Notes under the pieces: generated by a model
What the model saw: only the letters and a program-made list of their open reading frames with translations
Database searches by the model: none
What the model was told of the DNA's origin: nothing
Shown here: positions 24,417 to 32,825 of the stretch, piece after piece
How positions within the stretch are numbered: the first letter of the stretch is position 1
Layout: each line of letters begins with the position of its first letter
Position numbers and translations under genes: made by a program
DNA from: Pseudomonadota bacterium
GTDB lineage: Bacteria > Pseudomonadota > Alphaproteobacteria > Rhizobiales > Rhizobiaceae
Assembly: GCA_023451735.1 (NCBI GenBank)
Contig: JAEXYH010000047.1
Coordinates: 1 to 64,000, forward strand
DNA: 64,000 nt
Direction: 5' to 3'

Positions 24417-25400
24417 TTGCTCCAGCCGAAATTCCAGCATCACGTTACGCTGGAGAAAATTGCCGTTGTCGTCCGAGACGATGATGAGATGCGGCCGGCC
24501 ATCCGGCCCCTCGACTACGTCGATGCCTTCCATATTGTCGATCTCGTGGTCCATGCCGACATCGATCAATACCTCGCCGTCGACCACGGCGCCCGGGCGG
24601 ATATTCGCGCCCTTGATCCGCCTGATCCGCATGCCCATTCCGCCGATGAAACTGAACCGGCGCTCAAGCAGCAGCAGATCGCCGTCCGGCAGGAAGGCAC
24701 CGTCCGTCGCATCATACGGATCGTGCCGCACAACGGTGAACTCGCCCTTGAGCGGTCCATCGACAATCGCCGCCAGCAGATTGCCCACGTCATCCCGGCT
24801 GCTCTCCGCAATCGCCACAAGCCCGCCTTGAAGCGGGCTGAAAGCAGGTGACGCGACCAGCGTTTCGATGCCGGCATTGCGTCGAAGCTCCTGCAATGGG
24901 ATGAGGAAATCCACGCCACGCGAGGGACTTGAAGTCTCGAAACCAGGATCCGGATAGGCATCGACCCTGTGCTGCTGCTCGAAGCTGACAAAGGCCTCAC
25001 CGTCTCGCAACGCCAGCCCCTCTGCATCCGACGCGGATTTGGATCCGGCTCGCCCGTTGCGCAGCAGGATCGGGCTCACAGCAACGTCGGAAAGCCCGGA
25101 CAGCCTGCCCGATGCATCCCGTGTAATCTGCCCCGTCAGCCACTCGCCAGTATCGAGGACGGAAACGAAATGCGTGCCATCGGGCCGAAAGCGGATGCTG
25201 GAAAGCGACTGCAGGCGGCCATCATTGGAGCGAAACTCGATGCCACCGAGAAATTCAAGTGGGCCGAATACCGCCCGGTCAGACCCCGCCTTGAACTGCG
25301 AGATCGGCTTCGCCGTCACGCGCACTGCGTCCTGCGCAAATGACATGGCCGGCGTCGCAAAGACGACACCGGTCAGAAGAACATGCGAAAGCTTCGCCAA
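24414..25400 (-). CDS. Exported esterase-like/phytase-like protein
   Basis: A protein of about 328 residues with the beta-propeller 'esterase-like activity of phytase' domain (PF13449 type). Typical stretches are LEFLGGIEFRSNDGRLQSLSSIRFRPDG, SDAEGLALRDGEAFVSFEQQHRV, LLLERRFSFIGGMGMRIRRI and DNMEGIDVVEGPDGRPHLIIVSDDN. The N-terminus MAKLSHVLLTGVVFATPAMSFAQD is a good signal peptide if translation starts at TTG 25400, five bases after the cobT stop, which I prefer; earlier in-frame codons would add sequence inside cobT. The substrate is unknown. It is the last gene of the dnaJ-cobS-cobT run. Confidence 0.78.
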   Translation of the reverse strand: MAKLSHVLLTGVVFATPAMSFAQDAVRVTAKPISQFKAGSDRAVFGPLEFLGGIEFRSNDGRLQSLSSIRFRPDGTHFVSVLDTGEWLTGQITRDASGRLSGLSDVAVSPILLRNGRAGSKSASDAEGLALRDGEAFVSFEQQHRVDAYPDPGFETSSPSRGVDFLIPLQELRRNAGIETLVASPAFSPLQGGLVAIAESSRDDVGNLLAAIVDGPLKGEFTVVRHDPYDATDGAFLPDGDLLLLERRFSFIGGMGMRIRRIKGANIRPGAVVDGEVLIDVGMDHEIDNMEGIDVVEGPDGRPHLIIVSDDNGNFLQRNVMLEFRLEQ

Positions 25401-25404
25401 AGTG

Positions 25405-27315
25405 TCAGCCGGCCCGGCGCATGCGGCCGCCACGAGAAGACCGCCCGCCCCCCGCCTTGTCGGCAAACAGCTCTGCAAGCTGCTCGGTCATCGCACCGGC
25501 AAGCTCGTCGGCATCGACGATCGTCACGGCGTTGCGATAATACCGCGTCACGTCATGGCCGATGCCGATCGCCAGCAGTTCCACCGGCGACTTGGTCTCG
25601 ACCTGCTCGATAACGGCACGAAGATGTCGCTCCAGATAATTGCCCGGATTGACTGACAGCGTGGAATCGTCGACCGGCGCACCGTCCGAGATCATCATCA
25701 GGATCTTGCGCTGTTCCGGCCGGTTGATCAGCCGGTTATGCGCCCACATCAGCGCCTCGCCATCGATGTTTTCCTTGAGCAAGCCTTCGCGCATCATCAG
25801 GCCTAGATTGCGGCGTGAACGGCGCCACGGTGCATCGGCCGACTTGTAGATGATGTGGCGCAGGTCGTTGAGGCGACCCGGCGAGGCAGGCTTGCCGCTG
25901 GCGAGCCAGTTTTCACGCGCCTGACCACCCTTCCACGCCTTGGTGGTGAAGCCCAAAATCTCGACCTTGACGCCGCAGCGCTCCAGCGTGCGCGCCAGAA
26001 TGTCGGCGCAGGAGGCGGCAACCGTGATCGGACGTCCGCGCATGGAACCGGAATTGTCGATGACCAGAGTGACGACCGTATCGCGGAACTGCGTGTCGCG
26101 CTCCTTCTTGAAGGAAAGCGGCTGCATCGGATCAATGATCAGGCGCACCAGGCGGGCCGGATCGAGATAACCCTCTTCCAGGTCGAAATCCCAGGAGCGG
26201 TTCTGCTGCGCCATCAGGCGGCGCTGCAGACGGTTCGCAAGACGTCCGACCGCGCCCTGCAGATGCGCCAGCTGCTTGTCGAGAAATGCGCGCAGGCGGT
26301 CGAGTTCCGCTTCGTCGCAAAGCTCTTCGGCGGTGATCTCCTCGTCGAATTCCTCAGTGAAGATGTGATAGTCCACCTTCTCGTTGAAATCGTCGAACGG
26401 GCTGTTCGGGCGGCGGGTTTCGCCGGGCGTTTCGGAATGGTCGTCGGCCTCGTCGGACATTTCGTCGTCCGACATTTCCGCGCCATCCATCTCGCCTTCA
26501 TCCATCTCCTCGTCGGCCGCATCGCTCTGCTCTGCGGGCGCGGCATCGGATCCGGCTTCTTCCTCGACCTCTTCGTTTTCGGTCTCGCCGCTGCTCGGCT
26601 GGTCCTCTTCCGACTGGTTCTCGATCTCTTCCGGCTCGTTTTCGTCGTCGTCGAGATCCTCGGCCATCTGCATGGAGGACAGCATGTGCCGGACGAGCTT
26701 GGCGAAAGCCTGCTGGTCCTCGATCACGTTTTTCAGGTTATCGAGATCGGCAGAGGCGTTCTGCTCGATGAACGGGCGCCAGAGGTCCGGCACCTTTCCG
26801 GCGCTTTCCGGCGGCTTCTGACCGGTCAGCTTTTCGCGTACCAGCATGGCAACCGCCTCGCCGATCGGCGCTTCCTCCTGCCGGTCGATGCCCGAAAAAT
26901 TCGCCTTGGCGTATTTCTCTTCCTGCATCGAGTTGAGGTTCGCGGCGACACCGGCCATGCGCAACGCGCCGATCGATTCGACGCGCGCCTGCTCGACGGC
27001 ATCGAAAATTGCTCGCGCATCCGATCCTTGAGGCGAAAGCGTCGCGTGGACGTTGCTGTCGTGGCAGGCGATCCGGAGAGCCATGGAATCGCCAAGACCA
27101 CGCGTCACCGCAAGTTCATGCGCCGTGGGCCGCTTGGAAATTTCGGGCAGGCGGATACGCTCGCCGGCCAGCCCCGGACGCTCGTTGGCGAAGGAAACCT
27201 CCACCTCCTGATTGCCGGCGATCGACCGCACGCAGCCGGTGATCGCCCGCCGCATCGGCTCGGTATCGACCGGACCGGCGGGCTTGCCCCTGGAATTGTC
27301 TCCGTGACCTGCCAT
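25405..27315 (-). CDS. cobT: Aerobic cobaltochelatase subunit CobT
   Basis: A 636-residue subunit of the CobNST complex that inserts cobalt into hydrogenobyrinic acid a,c-diamide in aerobic B12 synthesis. The N-terminal part (1-200) is family-specific. Residues about 215-310 are extremely acidic (Glu/Asp runs and EMSDDEMSDEAD). The C-terminal von Willebrand A-type domain has the MIDAS motif DNSGSM at 420-425 and ISDGAPVDDST for metal coordination. CobT partners with the AAA+ CobS. It begins 19 bases after the cobS stop. The length is normal for rhizobia. Confidence 0.96.
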   Translation of the reverse strand: MAGHGDNSRGKPAGPVDTEPMRRAITGCVRSIAGNQEVEVSFANERPGLAGERIRLPEISKRPTAHELAVTRGLGDSMALRIACHDSNVHATLSPQGSDARAIFDAVEQARVESIGALRMAGVAANLNSMQEEKYAKANFSGIDRQEEAPIGEAVAMLVREKLTGQKPPESAGKVPDLWRPFIEQNASADLDNLKNVIEDQQAFAKLVRHMLSSMQMAEDLDDDENEPEEIENQSEEDQPSSGETENEEVEEEAGSDAAPAEQSDAADEEMDEGEMDGAEMSDDEMSDEADDHSETPGETRRPNSPFDDFNEKVDYHIFTEEFDEEITAEELCDEAELDRLRAFLDKQLAHLQGAVGRLANRLQRRLMAQQNRSWDFDLEEGYLDPARLVRLIIDPMQPLSFKKERDTQFRDTVVTLVIDNSGSMRGRPITVAASCADILARTLERCGVKVEILGFTTKAWKGGQARENWLASGKPASPGRLNDLRHIIYKSADAPWRRSRRNLGLMMREGLLKENIDGEALMWAHNRLINRPEQRKILMMISDGAPVDDSTLSVNPGNYLERHLRAVIEQVETKSPVELLAIGIGHDVTRYYRNAVTIVDADELAGAMTEQLAELFADKAGGGRSSRGGRMRRAG

Positions 27316-27334
27316 CGGCTTCGCTTCCTCTGCC

Positions 27335-28330
27335 TTATGCTCCCAGAACGATGTTGGCGGCGCTTTCCTTCAGCTCGACGCCGAAGGCGCGCTGATACTG
27401 TTCGGCCACAAGGGTCCGTTCCAGCTCATCGCATTTGTTGAGGAAGGTGATGCGGAAGGCGAAGGCCACGTCACCGAAGATCTCGGCGTTTTCAGCCCAG
27501 GTGATGACCGTACGCGGGCTCATCACGGTCGAAAGGTCGCCGTTGATGAAGGCCGAACGGGTGAGATCGGCGACGCGAACCATCTTGGAAACCGTCTCGC
27601 GGCCTTCCTTGGTGGCGCCGAACGATTTTACCTTGGCGGCAACGATATCGACTTCCTTCTCGTGCGGCAGATAGTTCAGCGTCGTGACGATCGACCAGCG
27701 GTCCATCTGCGCCTGGTTGATCTGCTGCGTGCCGTGATAGAGGCCGGTCGTGTCGCCGAGGCCGACCGTGTTTGCCGTCGCAAAAATGCGGAAGGCGGGG
27801 TGAGGACGGATAACGCGGCTCTGGTCGAGAAGGGTCAGGCGACCCGACGATTCCAGCACGCGCTGGATTACGAACATAACGTCCGGACGGCCGGCATCGT
27901 ATTCGTCAAAGACGAGCGCGACATTGTGCTGATAGGCCCAGGGCAGGATGCCGTCCTTGAATTCGGTGATCTGCTTGCCGTCTTTGAGAACGATTGCGTC
28001 CTTGCCGACGAGATCGATACGACTGACATGGCTGTCGAGGTTGATACGCACGCAGGGCCAGTTGAGACGGGCCGCGACCTGCTCGATATGGGTGGATTTA
28101 CCCGTACCGTGGAAGCCGGAGACCATGACGCGTCGGTTATGGGCAAAGCCTGCAAGAATGGCGAGCGTCGTATCGCGATCGAAGAGATAGTCCGGGTCGA
28201 GGTCCGGAACATAGGGGTCGCCGTTGCTGTAGGCGGGAACCTTCAGATCGGTATCGATGCCGAATACTTCCCGAACGGAAACGGTCGTGTCGGGGAGGTT
28301 TGTAATATCCAAGTCAATCTTGCTCATCAT
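27335..28330 (-). CDS. cobS: Aerobic cobaltochelatase subunit CobS
   Basis: A 331-residue AAA+ ATPase that powers cobalt insertion with CobT and CobN. Walker A is GFHGTGKST (72-80), Walker B is ALVFDEYD, and sensor 1 lies in FRIFATANTVGLGD. VRINLDSHVSRIDLVGKDAI is a characteristic CobS insertion. Two adjacent ATG codons at the 5' end are possible; the second is better spaced from GGAG. It follows the DnaJ-like gene and precedes cobT in one apparent operon. Confidence 0.96.
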   Translation of the reverse strand: MMSKIDLDITNLPDTTVSVREVFGIDTDLKVPAYSNGDPYVPDLDPDYLFDRDTTLAILAGFAHNRRVMVSGFHGTGKSTHIEQVAARLNWPCVRINLDSHVSRIDLVGKDAIVLKDGKQITEFKDGILPWAYQHNVALVFDEYDAGRPDVMFVIQRVLESSGRLTLLDQSRVIRPHPAFRIFATANTVGLGDTTGLYHGTQQINQAQMDRWSIVTTLNYLPHEKEVDIVAAKVKSFGATKEGRETVSKMVRVADLTRSAFINGDLSTVMSPRTVITWAENAEIFGDVAFAFRITFLNKCDELERTLVAEQYQRAFGVELKESAANIVLGA

Positions 28331-28388
28331 AACTCCAGGGCACGGGCAACCGCCCGGCCGTCATCCTCGCTGCCTTGATTTTTGAGGC

Positions 28389-29018
28389 TTAGCAGAAACC
28401 CGCCTGCTTCAACAACTGATATGCTTGCACCACGGCACGAAAACGTTCTTCCGACCCGCGGTCGCCGCCATTGGCATCCGGGTGGTGCTTCTTGACCAGC
28501 TCCTTGTAGCGGGTCTTGATCTCGCTCGAGGTGGCGTTCGCGCCAAGCTCCATCGTATTGAAGGCCTTGGCCTCCAGCGTCTTCAGCTTGCGCCCCTGCG
28601 TCTCGAAACGGCCACCGCCGCCGGCGCGTGCCTGGGAAACGAAGCCGAAAGGATCCTTGAAGCGCTGTTGCGTATAGGCTGAACCGGATCGTGCCGACGA
28701 ATGGATAGGCCCATCCTTGGCGTCCTTGTTGACGCCGACCTTCCAGGTCGGGCGGTGCCCGGTGATCGCTTCCTTCTGGTAACGCGCGATCTCGCCGTCC
28801 GACAGGCCGGAGAAATAATTGTAGCCCTTGTTGTATTCCTTCACATGCTCGAAGCAGAAGATGAAGAACTGGCCTTCAGCATTCCGCCCGACCGGCGCCT
28901 TGTGCACACCTGGCCTGTCGCACCCGTCCCATTGACAGGTCGGCGCTTGCGGCGGGGCATCTTGCTGCCTTTTCCGGCGCGTCCGGATACGGTCGAAATA
29001 TTTGGAGTCGAGTTTCAT
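28389..29018 (-). CDS. J-domain protein with N-terminal zinc-site
   Basis: A 209-residue cytosolic protein. Residues 152-205 form a J domain with HPD at 179-181 (LVKKHHPDANGGD), which stimulates the ATPase of an Hsp70 partner. The N-terminal part has Cys28, Cys33, Cys55 and His58 (TCQWDGC and FFIFCFEHV), a likely zinc site not found in classical DnaJ. DnaJ-family hallmarks such as the G/F linker and CXXCXGXG repeats are absent. ATG 29018 (MKLDSKYFDRIR) is preferred. Its conserved place before cobS in rhizobia suggests a function linked to that complex, but this is inference. Confidence 0.85.
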   Translation of the reverse strand: MKLDSKYFDRIRTRRKRQQDAPPQAPTCQWDGCDRPGVHKAPVGRNAEGQFFIFCFEHVKEYNKGYNYFSGLSDGEIARYQKEAITGHRPTWKVGVNKDAKDGPIHSSARSGSAYTQQRFKDPFGFVSQARAGGGGRFETQGRKLKTLEAKAFNTMELGANATSSEIKTRYKELVKKHHPDANGGDRGSEERFRAVVQAYQLLKQAGFC

Positions 29019-29123
29019 GAGGCACACATTATGGGGCCCAAGAAGGGGCCAAACAAGAATTGACAAAGCGGTTTGTTGCTGGTTTCTGGATCACCCTCTC
29101 GCGCCGACCACCGGAGCTTAAAA

Positions 29124-29405
29124 ATGTCCGTCAGAGCCCGTATCGAAGCCACACTTCGCGATAATCTCGCGCCCGAAAGGCTCGATGTGATCAACGAAAG
29201 CCATCAGCATGCCGGCCATCAGCCGGGCATGACCGGTGGCGGCGAGACACATATACGTGTGCGTATCGTCGCAGCAGCCTTTTCAGGGATGAGCCGGATA
29301 GACCGGCACCGGACCGTAAATGCTCTTCTGAAACCGGAACTGGACGCCGGTCTTCACGCGCTCGCGGTGGAAGCCGCAGCGCCGGGAGAACCGACACGCT
29401 GGTGA
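29124..29405 (+). CDS. bolA: BolA family protein
   Basis: A 93-residue protein with the BolA/IbaG class II KH-like fold. The characteristic GGGETHIRVRIVAAAFSGMSRIDRHRTVNALLKPEL and HALAVEAAAPGE blocks are present, with the conserved His in THI. BolA proteins bind iron-sulfur clusters with monothiol glutaredoxins and influence iron homeostasis and morphology. ATG 29124 follows CCGGAGCTTAAAA. It is divergent from the J-domain gene across about 105 bases. This bolA/dnaJ/cobS order is common in rhizobia. Confidence 0.92.
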   Translation: MSVRARIEATLRDNLAPERLDVINESHQHAGHQPGMTGGGETHIRVRIVAAAFSGMSRIDRHRTVNALLKPELDAGLHALAVEAAAPGEPTRW

Positions 29406-29437
29406 TGGACTTTAAATAGGGATTGGTGGGGCGAAGG

Positions 29438-29481
29438 CCAAGGGCCAGTATGGCAGACGGGTTTTTCGCCATAGCCCTTGG
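29438..29481. terminator. Two-part hairpin between convergent bolA and the GGDEF gene
   Basis: CCAAGGGC (29438-29445) pairs with GCCCTTGG (29474-29481) and TATGGC (29449-29454) with GCCATA (29468-29473), leaving a three-base bulge and a 13-base loop containing five T. It lacks a following T run, so it may be a bidirectional terminator or a structure protecting mRNA ends. Confidence 0.5.
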
Positions 29482-29520
29482 AACTGGCCAGGAGCGTCAA
29501 CGGATCACTTGGTGCCTTGA

Positions 29521-30702
29521 CTACGCTGCGATCTGCGGCTCTTCCGCGATAACGACCGTGTTGCGTCCACGGTGCTTGGCCTCGTAAAGCGCTTCGTCAG
29601 CCCGCTGGAGAAGCTTTTCGATTCCCATCTGTTCGGCCATGGCAGAAGCGACACCGAGGCTTGCGGTCACGACACCATGATCCGAGCTGCCATGTGGAAT
29701 GCCCAACTCCTCGATTGCACTGCGGATCTTTTCAGCCATTGCCAAGGCCTGCAGAGATGCCTGCTCCGGCAACAGGACCAGTATCTCTTCTCCGCCAAAG
29801 CGGAAAACGGAATTCGCCTTGCCCACTGTCGCGCAGATGTGCTGCGAAACCGTGCGGATGCAGGCATCTCCGTCTATATGGCCGTAGAGATCGTTGAAGC
29901 GCTTGAAATGATCGATATCGAGCAAAATGGCGGAAACTACCGGCGGCTCCAGCCCCCCCTCCGCATTCCAGATTTCGCTCCCGATACGCGCCAGCGATCG
30001 ACGGTTCAAAAGCCCGGTCAGTTCGTCCCGTTCGGCATTCACCTCGAGTCGCCGGTAAAGAAGGCTGGCACGCAAATGGTTCAGAAAATTCCGCCGGTCG
30101 GTGCGCTCCAGGAAATAGGCGGCAGCGGCAAGGAATATCGACAGCATCAGATAAAACGTCACGATGCCGCCAAAGGTCACGGCGTCGAAGGCGCCGGTCA
30201 GATAGGCCGCCGACAGATGCGAGAGGCACATCAGCGCCAGTCCGGCCAGCATGGCGGAAAACAGGGGGCGCAGGGCGATTACAAAAAATAGAAACGCCGC
30301 GGAATTGTAGTTCTGATAGATCAGAAGGTAGGGACTCTGGCTGCCGACGGCAGCCGCCATTGGCAAGCTGACGCCCAGCACGGCAACAAAGACGCTCAAG
30401 GCATCATAGAGACGTGAACTCGGCCAACGGCGCACCGCAAAGGCGGATGCGATGACAGCAGGCGTGAACACCAGAAATCTGAGCGCCGTCACTTCGGTCA
30501 ATACGTCGGGGATCATGGCTCGATCGCCGAAATAGACCAGATTGTAGATCAGAAGGCCGATCACGACCCAAATGCCGATGAGGCGATTGCGCTCCGCAAC
30601 ATAATCTTGCCTGAACAGCAATTCGATTTCTGGCTTGAAACGCAGAAGCGCGAAACGATGCGCTATCTGGGCCTCAACCTGCTCCAATGTCACGATACTC
30701 AT
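29521..30702 (-). CDS. Membrane-bound diguanylate cyclase (GGDEF domain)
   Basis: A 393-residue protein. About six membrane segments span residues 40-205. The cytoplasmic GGDEF domain follows from about 225, starting at ERDELTGLLNRRSL, with LLDIDHFKRFNDLYGHIDGD as the metal/substrate block. The active-site loop reads GGEEI (303-307) rather than GGDEF or GGEEF, with the usual FRF before it. An I-site RxxD is not visible upstream (NSVFRF), so allosteric product inhibition may be absent. The change in the fifth position is unusual, but the key Glu residues remain. It is probably active in c-di-GMP synthesis, controlling motility or exopolysaccharide; the signal is unknown. Confidence 0.88.
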   Translation of the reverse strand: MSIVTLEQVEAQIAHRFALLRFKPEIELLFRQDYVAERNRLIGIWVVIGLLIYNLVYFGDRAMIPDVLTEVTALRFLVFTPAVIASAFAVRRWPSSRLYDALSVFVAVLGVSLPMAAAVGSQSPYLLIYQNYNSAAFLFFVIALRPLFSAMLAGLALMCLSHLSAAYLTGAFDAVTFGGIVTFYLMLSIFLAAAAYFLERTDRRNFLNHLRASLLYRRLEVNAERDELTGLLNRRSLARIGSEIWNAEGGLEPPVVSAILLDIDHFKRFNDLYGHIDGDACIRTVSQHICATVGKANSVFRFGGEEILVLLPEQASLQALAMAEKIRSAIEELGIPHGSSDHGVVTASLGVASAMAEQMGIEKLLQRADEALYEAKHRGRNTVVIAEEPQIAA

Positions 30703-30810
30703 GGCAATACCTTAAACATACGGTAGTGCCGGCGTTAGGTTACAAAACTGAAGATTGAGCTAAGCTTTTGTGATCATTTGTCAGCATTACGCGCGCCACT
30801 TGGACCGGAA

Positions 30811-31698
30811 TCACTCCGCGACCGGCACTGCATCTTCCGCCGGCCGGATCCTCAGCCGGGTGATCCGGTTCCTCTCCCGTTTCATCACGACGAAACGCTT
30901 GCCATAGAAGGTAAATGCCTGCCGCTCTTCGGGAATAAGTTTGGATTCGTTGATGACAAGGCCGGCGATCGTCGTCGCTTCGCCATCCGGCAGGTCCCAA
31001 CCGAGCGCTCGGTTAAGGTCGCGGATCGGCACCGAGCCATCTACCACGATGGAGCCGTTTGCCTCCTTGCGCACGCCCTGGATCTCGACATCGTGTTCAT
31101 CGGCAATGTCGCCGACGATCTCTTCCATGATGTCTTCCAGTGTGACGATGCCCTGCACCTCACCATATTCGTCGACGACGACCGCAAAATGCACCTTTCG
31201 CTTCAGGAAGGCTGCGAGCTGGTCCTTGAGGCTCGTGCTGTCGGGCACGAACCACGGTTTTTGCATGACCTTCAAAATATCGACATCGGTGGGCGTCGTA
31301 TCCGGCTCCAGCAACGCGCGAAGCAGATCCTTGGCATGCACCACGCCGATGATGTTTTCCGTCGAATTGCGCCACACCGGCATACGCGTATAGGGGCTTT
31401 CCAGCACCGTGCGCACGATCACATCCGCCGGATCGTCCGCATCGACGGCCACCATCGCCATCCGATGGCGCATCACGTCCGAAACTTCGAGTTCGGTGAG
31501 ATCGAACAGCTCGCTCAGCCGGTCGCGATCCTCGGCGCCGAAATTGCCGTCCCGGTGCATGGCATCGAGCGCGGCATGCAATTCGTCATGACCACAAAGC
31601 GTAAGCGTCCTGCCGTTCAGCGACGTTCCGGTCGCACGCATCAGGCCACGGATAACGGCATTGACGCTGCGCGAAAGGAAGCCGCCTGCAGGTGTCAT
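30811..31698 (-). CDS. CorC/HlyC-type CBS-domain protein lacking the DUF21 membrane domain
   Basis: A 295-residue protein with two CBS domains (about 75-130 and 138-195) and a C-terminal CorC_HlyC domain (about 210-290). It resembles the cytoplasmic half of the rhizobial hemolysin-like proteins: HRMAMVAVDADDPADVIVRTVLESPYTRMPVWRNS and VDEYGEVQGIVTLEDIMEEIVGDIADEHD are well kept. In these homologues a roughly 150-residue DUF21 transporter domain precedes this part; here only a short remnant (residues 1-20, SVNAVIRGLM) remains. Its ATG overlaps the aroB stop by four bases (ATGA), so it is translated with aroB. E. coli CorC is similarly short, so the form may be functional. Confidence 0.82.
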   Translation of the reverse strand: MTPAGGFLSRSVNAVIRGLMRATGTSLNGRTLTLCGHDELHAALDAMHRDGNFGAEDRDRLSELFDLTELEVSDVMRHRMAMVAVDADDPADVIVRTVLESPYTRMPVWRNSTENIIGVVHAKDLLRALLEPDTTPTDVDILKVMQKPWFVPDSTSLKDQLAAFLKRKVHFAVVVDEYGEVQGIVTLEDIMEEIVGDIADEHDVEIQGVRKEANGSIVVDGSVPIRDLNRALGWDLPDGEATTIAGLVINESKLIPEERQAFTFYGKRFVVMKRERNRITRLRIRPAEDAVPVAE

Positions 31699-32825
31699 TT
31701 CGAGAGCTTTTCGTTCAGGAAGCTCAGCACTTCCGAAGACGGAACATCGTCGGCCACGAAGGACTGACCGATGCCGCGGGTGAGAATGAAAGTCAGCTTG
31801 CCGCCCTTCACCTTCTTGTCCTGCATGATCGCGTCGAGAAGCACGTCGGCGCCCGGAAGCTCGCCGGGGATATCGCTCATCTTCGTCGGCAGGCCGACGG
31901 CCTTCAGGTGACTTTCCACACGCTTGGCATCGTCAGGGCTCGCAAGGTTGAGGCGAGCGGAGAACTCGTGCGCCAGAACCATGCCGATCGCCACACCCTC
32001 GCCATGCACCAGCCGCTTGCTGTCATATTGGGTGGCCGCTTCCAGCGCATGACCGAATGTATGGCCGAGATTGAGCAGCGCCCGACGCCCCATCTCGCGC
32101 TCGTCCTCTACGACGACATCGGCCTTGGACTGGCAGCTGACGGCAATCGCCTCGATCCGCTCCGGACCGCCCTCGAAAACTTGTCTCCAGTTTTTTTCCA
32201 ACCACTCGAAGAATTGCGGATTGTCGATAAGGCCATATTTCGCCACTTCCGCATAACCGGCGCGGAATTCGCGGGGCGACAATGTATCGAGAATGGACGT
32301 GTCGGCGAGCACCAGATCCGGCTGATGGAAGACGCCGAGCAGGTTCTTGCCGTGGCGGGAATTGACGCCGGTCTTGCCGCCGACGGAACTGTCTACCTGC
32401 GACAGAAGCGAGGTCGGGATCTGCACGAAGCGCACGCCACGGCGCACGATGCCGGCGGCAAAGCCCGCAAGATCGCCGATAACGCCGCCGCCGAGCGCAA
32501 TCACCGCGTCATTGCGTTCGATGCGGGCAGCCAGAACCATATCGCAGACGGTTGCCAGATGATCGAAGCTTTTCGTCTTCTCGCCGGCCGGCAGCGTCAG
32601 CGACACGGCTTCGATGCCGTCTGTCTGCAACCCATCCATCAGCGCTTCGAGATAAAGCGGGGCGACATGCTCGTCGGTGATGATCGCAGCCTTGCGCCCC
32701 TTCAGCCGCGAGGTGATCTCGCCACCGGCCCGCGCGAGCAGGCCGGGACCGATCAGGATGTCATAAGCCCGGTCTCCGAGTGGCACATGCACAAGGCGTT
32801 CGGGGGATCGGGACTGCACTGTCAT
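31695..32825 (-). CDS. aroB: 3-dehydroquinate synthase
   Basis: A 376-residue enzyme converting DAHP to 3-dehydroquinate in the shikimate pathway, using NAD and a metal. Typical blocks are ALGGGVIGDLAGFAAGIVRRGVRFVQIPTSLLSQVDSSVGGKTGVN, and FRAGYAEVAKYGLI and LNLGHTFGHALEA, which carry the metal ligands. It overlaps aroK by 4 bases upstream and the CorC-like gene by 4 bases downstream. Such packing makes aroK-aroB-corC a translationally coupled unit. Confidence 0.96.
   Translation of the reverse strand: MTVQSRSPERLVHVPLGDRAYDILIGPGLLARAGGEITSRLKGRKAAIITDEHVAPLYLEALMDGLQTDGIEAVSLTLPAGEKTKSFDHLATVCDMVLAARIERNDAVIALGGGVIGDLAGFAAGIVRRGVRFVQIPTSLLSQVDSSVGGKTGVNSRHGKNLLGVFHQPDLVLADTSILDTLSPREFRAGYAEVAKYGLIDNPQFFEWLEKNWRQVFEGGPERIEAIAVSCQSKADVVVEDEREMGRRALLNLGHTFGHALEAATQYDSKRLVHGEGVAIGMVLAHEFSARLNLASPDDAKRVESHLKAVGLPTKMSDIPGELPGADVLLDAIMQDKKVKGGKLTFILTRGIGQSFVADDVPSSEVLSFLNEKLSK

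Noticed and set aside
25855..27441. Long plus-strand open frame opposite cobT
   Set aside because: Same effect of GC-rich third positions; cobT is complete and the opposite frame is rich in improbable residues.
29060..29088. TTGACA as -35 of a bolA promoter
   Set aside because: No acceptable -10 hexamer (TTTCTG only) lies at 17 bases, so the promoter cannot be supported.
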